Source of the DNA: Takakia lepidozioides
Lineage: Eukaryota > Streptophyta > Takakiopsida > Takakiales > Takakiaceae
Assembly: GCA_030704615.1 (NCBI GenBank)
Contig: CM060731.1
Location: forward strand, 30,380,001 to 30,444,000
Direction: 5' to 3'
DNA: 64,000 bases
Shown here: one piece after another, positions 11,506 through 21,705 of the stretch
How the letters are laid out: every line of letters begins with the position of its first letter
Numbering within the stretch: the first letter of the stretch is position 1
The notes under the pieces: generated by a model
Databases searched by the model: none
What the model saw: only the letters and a program-made list of their open reading frames with translations
What the model was told of the DNA's origin: nothing
Made by a program: the position numbers and the translations under genes

Positions 11506-12692
11506 TGAGCTCCATTGAACACAGTGCCTATTATCTGGCAACAACGTGACTCAGACATTTGTTTGCTAGACCTGTTTGGAGGTATGAGCACTGGGCTTGC
11601 AGGAGTGTTGCAAGCAGGAATCAAAGTACGCAAGTACTTGTATGTGGAGAAGGATGAGATTACTTGGCGTGTTTCCATGCGCCATGTTGTCTTGCTCACA
11701 CATCAGTATCCTGAGTTGTTGCCAATCTTAGCAATTCAAGGGTATCAAAAGGCCTTGCCAACAGACATTACCTTGCTAGAGGCGGATGATTTGGACCGGC
11801 ATGGTGTCATTGACTTGGTGATAGCTGGATGGCCTTGCCAAGGACACTCTCCCGCAGGTCATGGGAATGGCTTGCATGATGCATGATCGCATTTGTTTTG
11901 GGAGATGTTGCGAGTGTTGCGTGACTTGTAGGTGAGGCAAGTGTAACCTCCAGCTTACATCCAGGAGAATGTTCCTCTCATGGGGGATTCTCGGGCCGGG
12001 GTTATGGCCAGTGTGCATCAAATCCGGTCATGGATTGGACCAGCTGTATTGTTGGATGCAGCTGTAGTGGGTTCACGGGCATATAGGCCTAGGTTGTGGT
12101 GGACCAATCTTGCACCACTAGAGTTGCTCAAGAGAGCCTATGATTCCATTCAACGGCCACCCAACCTCACGGTTGAGGGCATTTTGGACCAATGGAGGCA
12201 ACCACAGAGAGTACGACATGATGATCGTCCACCTTTGGCGGTGGTCAATCGAGTGGGGCAGCCACGTGCAGCCTTGCCTACGCTCATGAGCTTTCCCTCG
12301 TCTCATGCTTTTTGAGACAATGGTCATGGGTTGATTTGGGACAGTGTGTTATAGCAAAGCCCAATACGGATGAACGAGAGCGGGCAATGGGATTTGCCAC
12401 GGGCACTACAGCTGTGCCAGCTCTGTCAGAGGTATCACGACGTCAGGTGTTGGGTCAGGCAATGGATCTCAATTGCTTGACATGGATCATTGGCTTGTGT
12501 ATGGCTGAGCAATGGAGATTGCAAGCATTGGTGGCTACTTCCGCTCTCCCATTGGATATTGCACCCTCTCTGCCAACCGGGACAGTGAAGGCAGTGAGTG
12601 GGGGCGAGTATAAGATCATGGGGTGCAAACACCCATGGCAGATGTGGGATGAGATGCGCAAAGAGAGAGTCATTGGATCTCTCAAGCAGTAG
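11506..12692 (+). pseudogene. C5-cytosine DNA methyltransferase domain inside pol
   Basis: The canonical motifs occur in canonical order. Motif I is LLDLFGGMSTGLAG (about 11563-11605); the strand-2 acid is YVEKDE; motif IV is GWPCQGHSPAG with catalytic Cys codon 11836-11838; motif VI is YIQENV (11956-11973); motif VIII is RAYRPRLWWTNL (about 12076-12111); motifs IX and X are ERERAMGF and RRQVLGQAMDLN (about 12378-12475). A target-recognition stretch of about 85 residues separates VIII from IX. The family transfers methyl from S-adenosylmethionine to cytosine C5. Motif order is not permuted, unlike plant DRM enzymes, and motif IX/X resembles DNMT3-type enzymes. Stops at 11506, 11884, 11929, 11944, 12313 and 12690 and a frame change near 12345 break this copy. 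Confidence 0.88.
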
Positions 12693-13979
12693 TATGAGGA
12701 GTGGGGAGAGCCATACACTGAGGATCAGTTGGAGGACAAAGTGGCTAAGGTTTTTGAAGAGGTTGAGAATGTTTATTGTTCAGAGGATGTTCTCAAGGTG
12801 GCTATGGCGGAGCAAGTAGAGGCTACGCCACAGTCAGAGTGGGCGGATAAGGCCCAAGAGGTTGCTATCTAGCAACCAAAGGATTCGTCTCCTACCTCCA
12901 AGCCTGGTGTACCCAAGGTTGCAGTCACTGAGGACAATTGGGAACCAGATGTTGGACCTACAGTCACCCGAGGAGAGAGACGGAGGATCCAGCGATTTCT
13001 AAGGGCTTATAGAAATTGCTTTGCCTTCGGTTTGAAGGATTTGGGGAGTTTGAAGGGCCAGGAGATTCGTATTGATTTGGCAAGTGATACGCCAATTTTT
13101 CGAAGGCCCTACAGGTATAGTGATATGGAGAGGTCTTTGATCCAGTCACGGATTATGAAGTTGTTCGAAGCTGGATTGGTGGAGTTGTCAGGCGGGGAGT
13201 ATGCCTCGGCAATGGTGATGCTAGTTAAGAAGGATGTCTATGGCAATTGGACAGAAAGGAGGATGTGTGGGGACTACCGTCCTGTGAACCGTCAGACTAA
13301 GTCCAATAGATATGCCATGCCAACTCCAGAGGAAATCTTTGATGCCATTGGTTATGCAAAGGTGTTTAGCACATTGGACTTGCGATCCGGTTGCCACTAG
13401 TTGCCGATCAAAGAGGCTGACAAGCAAAAGACGACATTCTGGGGGATTGACCAACATGAGAAGGATTGTTTGTACAAATGGCGGTTCTTACCGTTTGGGT
13501 TGAAGAATGCTCCTGCAGAGTTTCAGAGGGTCATGGATAGGATTTTCGCGGGGCTAGACTTCGCCCGGTGCTACATTGATGACATCATCGTCTTTAATGC
13601 TACGGTTGAGGAGCATGAGAGACACCTTCAGGTGGTGTTTGAGCGCTTAAGAGCGCACGAGTTGAAACTGCACCCCGGAAAGTGCAAGTTCTTCCACAAT
13701 CAGATTGAGTATCTGGGCTACATGATATACCTTGGAGGATTGGGTGTTCAACAGACAAAGGTGGAGGCCATTGCATGCATTCCACGCCCCATGGATGTGA
13801 GCAGAGTTCGTGCTTTCATGGGATTGGCAAACTACTATCGACGGTTTGTCAAGGGATTTAGCAGCATTGCAAAGGCTCTTACCAAGTTGACCAAGGTGGG
13901 TCAGGAGTGGCAGTAGGAGGAGGAGCAGGAGGAAGCCTTTGAGGAACTCAAGGCTCGATTGACTTCTGTACCTATTCTG
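12693..13979 (+). pseudogene. Ty3/gypsy reverse transcriptase
   Basis: After a linker with a TAG at 12870, the RT begins around 13065 (IDLASDTPIFRRPYRYS). Recognisable are MCGDYRPVNRQT, FSTLDLRSGCH, FLPFGLKNAPAEFQRVMD and the polymerase core YIDDII (13572-13589), then the thumb and the connection ANYYRRFVKGFSSIA. The catalytic aspartates are intact. TAG codons at 13398 and 13914 each stand where Gln is expected. This domain copies the element RNA into DNA. Confidence 0.9.
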
Positions 13980-14369
13980 AGGCGGCCTATTCGGGGGCGG
14001 CCTTTCTAGCTACATACGGATTGAAGTATGCTGGGGATTGGAGCAGTGCTCACACAGGTGGATGATGAGGGAAGAGAGTTCGTAGTGGCATATGCTAGCC
14101 GCTCGAACAATGATGCCGAGGCGAAGTATAGTTCCTATGAAGGGGAGTGTCTGGCTGCAGTATGGGCAGTGGCACATTTTAGATACTACCTCTATGGCAA
14201 TCTCTTCATTTTTGTCACGGATCCCCAACCATTGAAGTGGTTGATGGAGTCAGACAAGCTTACAGGGAAGCTTACACGGTGGGCACTTATGCTTCAAGAG
14301 TACGACTTCTAGGTGGTGCATCAAGCCGGAATAATCAACTAGGATGCGGATGGATTGAGTCGCAATCCA
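13980..14369 (+). pseudogene. Retroelement RNase H
   Basis: Reads HTD (first acid), then MLGIGAVLTQVDDEG, AYASRSNNDAEAKYSSYEGECLAAVW (second acid in EGECLA), FVTDPQPLKWLM (third acid) and DADGLSRNP at the end, the usual gypsy RNase H signature. Four stops interrupt it: TAG 14007, TGA 14022 (a Trp is common here, as in HTDWS), TAG 14310 and TAG 14340. Confidence 0.85.
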
Positions 14370-15843
14370 TGCACAAGTGAGCTTGATGATACAGGAGCTT
14401 GTTGGCATGGTGAGACGGACGAGGAGATGGTGCCAGGATGGCACGCATCTGTTTTTTTATGCATTCTAGCAATGGGAGCTCAAGCTGGTCCATCCCATGT
14501 GATTGGTCATAGCGATAGTGTGCATGACGATCCAGAGATCAGTGAGGAGCTTGGTGGTGCTAAGGATGTACATGAAGATGTAGCAATGTTGGCCTACCTT
14601 CGTACTGGAGAGACAGCAGCCAGTATGATTGCTAAGGAGAGAGATCGGATCCTACAACGAGCCAAGAGGTTCAAGTGGGAGGGGACTCACCTACTCCGAG
14701 TATGGGAGGATGGACAAGTGATGATTGTGCCTCATCCAACACAGCGAGCGCGATTGGTACGCCCAGCCCATGAGTTGGGACATTTTGGGGTGCGGCGCAC
14801 TCATAGTTTGCTGCAATGACATTATTGGTGGCGGGGCATGCACACGGATGTGCAACAGTTAGTGGCAAGGTGCATGGTGTGTGATAGAGTGCGGGCTTCT
14901 TTAAATGCACCTACTCCACAATTGCATCATTTATCCATTATGGGTTTGGGCTATTGTTGGGGTCTTGACTTCGCAGGCCCATTGCCACTAACGATTCGCC
15001 ATAACAAGTATGTGCTGGTGATGGTGGAACATTTCTCCAAATGGATTGAACTGGTGGCATTGCCTGACAAGGCAAGTAAGGGGGCTGCGTATGCATTCTT
15101 AGATCGAGTGCTTAGCCAATTTGGTGCTCCAGCCGAGGTACTCACGGACCAGGGGAGAGAGTTCTTGGGGAGTTTTCAGGCTTTGTGTGAGCAAGCCTTG
15201 ATAGATCACCGCACTACTTCTCGGGATCATCCCGAGGCTGACGGCGTGGAGGAGAGAGTTGTTCAGACAATCAAGAGAGGTTTGCGCAAGTATGGTTTGC
15301 AGAAGGGACACCTAGGAGATTGGGACCTTCAGCTGCCTTGACTAGCTATGGGCTATAGGTTCAGCAAACAAGCTTCACTTGCCTCCTTCTCACCTTACTT
15401 TCTTATCTTTAGCCGAGAGCCAGATTTGTCTGCATCTATTCGCAGGGAGACTGCAGTAGTCCTCAACCTTGATGATCCGGATGTGTGGACACAAACATGT
15501 GCCCAACGGGCAGAGTTGTTCAAGAGAGTCATGCCTATGGCTTTTGAGAACCTTGCTATTGCCCAACACCGAGACACATTGAGGTACGCCACTATACGTG
15601 GAGGGGGATATCGGCCAAGTGTTCGGCGTTTCCATCCTGGGGACTATGTGTATCTGCAGCAGACAGCGCCTACGACCTTGGATGTCACAGCAGGTCGTGT
15701 GATTCTAAGGGTCCGGGAGGTGTTGCCTTCAGGAGTGTTGATTCTGGAGGGTCGAGATGGCATGGTATGGAAGGACCATGTACGCAATTGTGCGCCATGT
15801 CACCTTCCACATGTGGATGAGAGGATAGATCCCAAGCTTGCAG
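14370..15843 (+). pseudogene. Retroelement integrase
   Basis: An N-terminal linker is followed by a zinc-binding part (HELGHFGVRRTHSLL ... CMVCDRVRA), the catalytic core with Asp in GLDFAGPLP, Asp in LTDQGREF and Glu in DGVEERVVQTIKRGLRK, and a C-terminal SH3-like part (GDYVYLQQTAP ... VILRVREVLPSGVLILEG). TGA at 14817 stands for an expected Arg and TGA at 15339 for an expected Trp (LPWLAMGY). Integrase inserts the cDNA; chromatin readers attached to it can steer target choice. Confidence 0.88.
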
Positions 15844-16007
15844 TGGTACCTACAGGGTTGCATTGCATGCTATGTGGGCATGCTGGTGGTGCCGCGACCA
15901 TGTTGGTGTGTGACAATAGGGGGTGGCATATAGGATGCTTGACACCGCCACTTAAGGAGGTTCCTAGTGGAGAATGGTTGTGTCCACGATGCCTTGGACA
16001 GAGGTAG
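15844..16007 (+). pseudogene. C-terminal PHD-like zinc finger
   Basis: The last 50 or so codons before the natural TAG at 16005 read CMLCGHAGGAATMLVCDN, then RGWHIGCLTPPLKEVPSG and EWLCPRC. This is the PHD pattern, including the RGWH..CL.PPL..VP.G.W.CP.C signature of histone-tail readers. Compared with a usual CDxCxRGWH, the segment CDNRGWH is two residues short and lacks one zinc ligand, so this copy's finger may not fold. Its place after integrase is where other gypsy elements carry a chromodomain, so a targeting role is an inference. Confidence 0.75.
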
Positions 16008-16350
16008 TGGGGCATGACAGTGGTGAGGTTGACAAGTAATCCGAGGTCTAGCTAACGGGAGTTCAATGCCATGGACACCCAATTGGAGCCATGGATTGCA
16101 GGAAGGCGAGTAACGATGGGGCTACTTTTGCACCCGACATCTTGATCTATTACCTTCAGATATGGGACTTGGGCGATTGATGACCACACGATGATCTTAT
16201 TGGGATGGATACTCGTCAGCTATCCGGTGTTAGAGGGACCTAATCACCAGCTAGGGGGGCGATTGTGGTATAGCTTTCTAGGATTGTGTGCTTAGATTGT
16301 GTGGTGGACATCGATGTATATTGTGGCACGATGCTTAGGTGCACGATAGT
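16008..16350 (+). other. 3' internal noncoding region with polypurine-like tract
   Basis: No coding sequence. A G-rich tract CTAGGGGGGCG lies at 16251-16261, typical of the polypurine primer site of LTR elements, but it is about 90 bp from the start of LTR similarity instead of adjacent. The primer assignment is therefore tentative. Confidence 0.4.
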
Positions 16351-16758
16351 TGTCATGGTTTTAGTCATGGTTATCTAGAATTACCTACTTCTAGTTAACT
16401 AGGACATTTTAGATATTTATATTTATATTTTGTGTGTTGGGACTTCATTTGGTCTCACATGCCAAGTGAGGTGTCGAGCCTATGGGGATAGGTTTTCCCC
16501 TTGTGAGGATGGAGGAGGCTCATCTTCTTGTAGTTGAGCCTCCATGAGCCTTTCTCACCTCCATAGCTCTAGGTATTGAGAGGGAGTGTGGTGAGGGCTT
16601 TGTAGGGTGAATTCCCTTAGCAAGGGTGCCCTTGGCTTGACTTAGTTTATGTGATTGAGTGGATTCATGAGTGGAGGGTTTCCATTATGTTCACTTCCAT
16701 TATCTCATGCTTATCTAGAATTACCTACTTCTAGTTAACCATGACTAAAACCATGACA
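16351..16758 (+). repeat. 3' LTR ending in an inverted copy of its own start
   Basis: 16351-16704 matches the 5' LTR. It then runs into CTAGAATTACCTACTTCTAG and ends AACCATGACTAAAACCATGACA at 16758, the exact reverse complement of the first 22 bases of the LTR. The 5' LTR lacks this tail. Confidence 0.65.
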
Positions 16759-17250
16759 TCTAGATCAAAATAAATCAGGTTAAACATTACATGATCAATT
16801 CATAACTCGTTAGCCATTGGACAATTCAAGTATTTCGAAGGTACCTAACGGAACCTGCTGACGGATGTTAACTTCGAAACTAATCTTCAAAACATTTTGC
16901 CTGATGCGGGTCCCATGTCTCTAACTTGCAAAATATCAAATTAGAAACCATCAGCGCTTGGAAATTGCACACAAGATACAATCGAAAATTAAAGCGGTGC
17001 AAAAAGAAAGATCTATTTTACAAGAGAAGGCTATTGAAACTGGAAACACATAGTGTAACACACACAGAATAAATTTGAGTAAATGTGAGATACAAAGTTG
17101 CATACTGACGTGAGAAGATCTGCGCTATTTTTTTAGAGTTGACAACGGAAACTCGACCATTAAATTGAACACACTTTTTTTAGTGGCATGTTGTGATATC
17201 AAAGAAGGTTTCATTGATGTTTTAAATTCTGAAATTGAAAAAGACTGAGA
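16759..17250. other. No recognisable gene
   Basis: AT-rich flank of the retrotransposon. I see only short frames. Confidence 0.5.
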
Positions 17251-17257
17251 ATTTGAG

Positions 17258-17640
17258 GGCATAACATTGGAAGTACAATGAATAAACAATAGGTTCAAAG
17301 TGCCCACTTTTGGTAGCGTGTCTATCATCATAAAGTAGTTGGAGAGGAGTACGCGCAACAAATTGATCACCCACAGAAAACATTACTCTTTTATTTACTT
17401 GAGACCATAACAGAATTGGTCTTCATAAATAGTTTGCTAAACAAAGTATGGCACGATTATCACCTTCCAAACCTCCATAAACAACACTATTGGACATTTT
17501 TTGAATAAATTCTTTGATTGTACGAACACCATGTAGTTCATAGAGGGCTTCCAAAGAAAAGTGGATTTGAATAATTTCGGCCACTTCATCACTAGGCGAT
17601 TGTAAAGTTTGTAGAAATGTTTCATGCTTTGACGACGTAG
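17258..17640 (-). pseudogene. Decayed possible OTU-like cysteine protease remnant
   Basis: Reading the minus strand gives protein-like pieces: SPSDEVAEIIQIHFSLEALY, then LHGVRTIKEFIQKMSNSVVY and GDNRAILCLANYL, a stop, then FVARTPLQLLYDDRHATKSG and GHFEPI. The run A-LANYL.RPI.L ... P..LLY ... GHFEPI resembles the C-terminal half of OTU-type proteases, with His in GHFEPI as the candidate catalytic His. The D-G-x-C half is not visible and stops interrupt it, so this is a remnant at best. It could derive from a transposon-borne protease. Confidence 0.25.
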
Positions 17641-18952
17641 ATTTTACGAAAATATCTCATAATGCAACAAATAAACAACTGAATCAAATAAACAGTCTCC
17701 GACAATATAATAGTAATCGTGTATACGTTGCAAATGTTGAGACTATAATATTAAGTCTATATTTGTATCCATTATTAAAAAATAAATCAAGTATAGTATT
17801 AGGGTTATAAGGTTCAAATTTTATTATAATAATTAACCCTTAATTTCCAACATGGTTCATTTTTTGACACCTAAAAATTACTACCCATGCCCAGTAAAAT
17901 GAGACTAACTACTTATCAAAAATCATCCAGAAAAATGAACCTTACATGTAGGTGCGCACCTAGCACCTGCATGCACTCACCAAAAATAAACTTGTATCAC
18001 CGTGAAATGTGGGAGATTATATGGTTTTAGAGAGGATGAATTTATTGCTTTTGTTTTTGAAAACATGGTTTTTTAGCCTTGACCAACCGAAAGGTTTTTA
18101 GATTTTTGTGGAGTGTTTAATCCACACATTCCTAATCTGTGGTAGGAATGACATGTTCATGCAAAAAATGAGAGGCAAATGTCAAGTTTAGCATGGGGGT
18201 GCTTTGTGTGTATTTCTGGGGGGTTCAAACTACCTTCATTACAAAAGATTTAGAATTTGGGATATGGCCTCCACAAGATGCTATGCAATATTGCTCAAAT
18301 ATCCCTCTGGTGAGGAAGTGACTCTCTTCACACCTACACCCTGGTCCAAATTATGCCCACATCCAACGGTACAAATTGTAAAAATTGACCCCCGAGTGGC
18401 CTGAAGTGCTGTCCAGTCAGAGATGGCCACGTAGCAGTCAGCTTTGCGTGTTCCCCCTCCATGCAATAGTACATTTGACCCTCCGGTTTTTGGAAATTTC
18501 TGGACGTGACAAACTTTCTCCAAATGGCATGCTGTCAATTGGAGACGACCTGCCATGTTGTCAAGTCATTTATTGCTGAAGAAACAACCTAAAAATATTA
18601 AGATCTGCAAAAGTTACGTTAATATATCATGTTATATGAAACCCGAAACAGGTTCCATAGGCAGTTAAGGGTTAATGGAGGGTGGCCAGACTAGATATAG
18701 TTTTGAAAAATGATTTATGAGATTTTTGAAAGACTGGCTGAAAATCTAGGTGTGAACTAAAAATCTAAAGCTTGTAAAACTGAAAACTGAAGTATTTAAA
18801 ACTGAAGAGAAAATAATGAACACATATGAATTGCAAGTTGCACAATATTGTCGAAATAGTCATATATTGCAACCAAAAACCACATACAACTCACAAAAAT
18901 TGATTACTAAAATCCAAACATGTTGTGTGGGCTATGATGTCAAAGTAATTTA
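17641..18952. other. No recognisable gene
   Basis: AT-rich sequence with short frames on both strands. I recognise no domain or ordered repeat. Confidence 0.45.
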
Positions 18953-19508
18953 GATTGTACTCATAAGACGTTGTTTGCCGTAGCCTTGTGGCCATTGACC
19001 CCACGCCCAGTTTGAGCGGGAACAAAAGGGACAGAACCTACCTCTGTCAGGGGCTGACGTTGGTAGTAAGACTTACCTCCATATAAAGAATTAATCCGGG
19101 TTTTCCAGATATCCTCTAGAAATCCCTTCACACAAGCATCAATATGTTGTGTGTGATTTGCCCAAAAACTAGGCCTCAGGAGGCCCTGGGCTTTTGGCTC
19201 AGCCTCGAGACTTTCAAAGTTGGTAAACAGGGGTACAAGCACAATTCCATTTAATAGATTTGAAGAGAGCGTCTCTTTGGTGAGAGAACCTCGGACAGTG
19301 TATCAGAAAATGAATACTGTCTTCAGATTGCCCACACAACAGGCAATTGCACTCTCCCTTTCATCTCTGCTTCTGTTTGTTGTTCAAAGGTAGGCTCCCT
19401 GCCCTGAGTTTAAATTTCAGTCTAGTGCCGAGAGTGGGTAGACCCTTGAGGTCATCCAAGATGTCCTCCCCCATGCCACAGACTGGAAACAAGTTCAAAG
19501 AAGTTTTC
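18953..19508 (-). mobile_element. LINE 3' end (copy 1)
   Basis: The minus strand encodes the same C-terminal stretch as the copy at 40455-41527 (VPLFTNFESLEAEPKAQ, LEDIWKTRINSLYGGKSYYQ, HKATANNVL then stop). The zinc-finger region CPLCGQSEDSIHFLIHCPGF is recognisable just upstream. Similarity begins at GATTGTACTCATAAGACG, the LINE 3' terminus, and ends near 19508 in the CNCPLC-upstream region. The element is truncated at its 5' end and has frame damage. Confidence 0.7.
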
Positions 19509-20839
19509 TGCATATGGAGTTGCCTTGCATATGTGAGAAGATTGCTTACTTACAATGAGCAACTAAATTATGGTGCATCTCATATGGGAGGACTTCAAGA
19601 AAAGAAAAACAGCGGGTTGCCCTCTCCAAGGGTCTCACAGGCTTTCCATCATCAAGGCATTCTCAAATGTGCTTCATGTGGGACGTTTTTCTTTAAACCC
19701 CGTATGGGATTTGGTTGGATTTGAAGAACACGTTGCTTAGTTTATTTGCTGCATTCAAGAGCATATTACATTATATGGTTGCTTTCAGGTGTATCATACT
19801 TCAGCCTTTGTAATCCGTTAGTATATGCTCGGACTTACTCGGATTTGATTCGAGGGCATATGTGGTACACACTCGTTTGAAGGGTGGAGTAGAAGACGAG
19901 GTGATGTAGAAAATATGAAAAATCAGAAAACCAACAAACTTGGTGTTAGAGATGAGAAGAAAAGATACTTACAAATAAATGTAAAGAGGAGAAGACTTTG
20001 AATATACAAAGAGGTCATTACCTTGGAAGCTATTTGGTGTCCTCCATGGGTTGTGTGTGCATTATGCACTCCCTGCAAAGCGGCATATATGTCATAAAGT
20101 TTCCAGGGCCTCTGTCCCCTGTATATATATTAATTTATACATATGAATACTTGTTTTTGTATTCTAGTTGGGTTGGAGTTTGGATTGGGATTAGGTTTGG
20201 CATCATGTAGTTCTCTAGCGAACTACACATTACACTATGTATGTGTGGTTCGCCGGAGAACGAACCCGAGCCTATTTCTGAACCTAAACCGAGCCTATAT
20301 CCGAAGCCATCTTATTGGTGCCGAATCGATAAACTTCGTCGAACCTAGGGGTCTGATTAGATTCTCATGTCCGAACCTAAAAAAATTTGGCCGCTCACAT
20401 GCTCACCACCGCTCATCCCCTCCTAAATGTTCTATGAGCTGCTAATATGCACTATATGAACAAAGAAGTATGTAGAAGTAGTACTTCTGTCACCTCTTCA
20501 CCTATAGAATTTCTTCTTGGCTTTATCATTCAGTGGTACCAATGGCGTTGGCCCTAGCTTTGCAGAAGATGCCGCAGCCCCTAACCTATACTCCGGGGTT
20601 TTTTTTTTCATGAGCTAGGTTAGTGATATAGTGCATACTGACTATATATCACAATGAGGTATCCTATTTTATCATGAGCTCATTCCCGGAACCTAAGCTG
20701 TCCAAGTTCTGGGCTCTTTCATCAAGTTTCCTGCAACTTATATGCCTGTTAATTTGCAATGACTTGATAGAGGTGTTGTTTGAAAAGAAAATGCTATACA
20801 ATGATGCTTGACATTGCAGCTATTTGCATTACACAAGAG
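19509..20839. other. No recognisable gene; separates two LINE pieces
   Basis: Short frames only. Around 20240-20440 there is a GC-richer run with GAACCCGAGCCTA and CCGAACCTA words. I see no terminal repeats that would mark it as an insertion. Confidence 0.4.
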
Positions 20840-21185
20840 CTATCTCCTACTCTCTAACATGGAGACATGATGAATTCAAGGATACATGGTGGGATCGCAT
20901 GTCAAATACATGATACCCTGAGATAATCGATGCTATTTCTTGGAAGCAAGACCCTATTTCTTGGAAGAAAGACCGTCCTGTTACACAGGCAAAGTCTTGG
21001 CAGAAAAGGGTACAAGAGATATACAACTATCTGATAGTTAGTCCAAAAGTATTGACCCTACTGGATGATGCTGACCCGGGAGGGGGTTGTGTCCAAAGCC
21101 ATGTCTGATGCCCAAAGACTCTCCGATGAAAATGAAGTTAGGCATAAAACTTCCCTGAACCTGTCTTTTCCTGTCTTTTGTACTA
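20840..21185 (+). mobile_element. LINE fragment in the opposite orientation
   Basis: The plus strand carries recognisable but frame-broken LINE coding sequence: AISWKQDP, WKKDRPVTQAKS, VLTLLDDADP and KTSLNLSFPV, matching the minus-strand LINE at 41010-41230 (SISWKQDRPVKQAS, VLTLLDKSD, KTSLNLFPV). It ends at the LINE coordinate where the copy at 18953-19508 begins, so the two look like the halves of one 5'-inverted insertion. Confidence 0.6.
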
Positions 21186-21705
21186 TACAAATTACTCTTC
21201 TTGCATTATGCACATTGCATGCACTGAACAAACCAAGCCAGAACAGATTCATCAGGCCAACAGTTGGACAGAATAATAATACTTATGTTATAGCAAAATA
21301 TTTTGTGTTTCATGTTACAAAGAGCAAACAGTAAACACCTACTATTGAAAACGAGACTTCCACACTTCAACTACCCAATTTTCTGTTGCAAAGAGTGAGT
21401 TGAAGTACTGAACTCCTCAAATACAGTAATTATACACACCCACAACTCGAGTCCTAAAACTGAAACAAATCTGAAAGTCACTGCTTGCTCTCACAAATTC
21501 TCATGCAGCAGTTCTAAACACAAGACAGCCTACATATAAACACAGCAAGTCACAAGACTAGACAGGAGAGCTTTACTGAGGACAGCAACACGTTGAAACA
21601 GAAGGGAAAGGGACTTCTAGTCATGATTATCCACAAAAGCATGCCCTTGTCAGCAATAACTTACTCAATGATGGATAATAATGTATCCAATACCTTTTGA
21701 GCTTC
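21186..21705. other. No recognisable gene; 3' flank of the next gene
   Basis: AT-rich; probably includes the 3' untranslated region of the minus-strand gene ending at about 21706. Confidence 0.4.

Larger units (their letters stand above)
5751..16758 (+). mobile_element. Ty3/gypsy LTR retrotransposon encoding a DNA methyltransferase and a PHD-like finger
   Basis: An 11-kb element bounded by similar terminal sequences. One ancestral frame from 8646 to 16007 encodes, in order, gag with zinc knuckles, aspartic protease (LLDSGAQP), C5-cytosine methyltransferase (DLFGG, PCQ, ENV), reverse transcriptase (YIDD), RNase H, integrase and a terminal PHD-like finger. Protease-RT-RNase H-integrase is the Ty3/gypsy order. 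The methyltransferase sits inside pol between protease and RT. The copy is dead: I count 19 in-frame stops and two frame changes (near 10330 and 12345). All 19 stops are one transition from Gln, Arg or Trp codons. Retrotransposon-borne methyltransferases have been reported from dinoflagellates and a charophyte alga (de Mendoza and colleagues, 2018, from memory). Confidence 0.9.
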
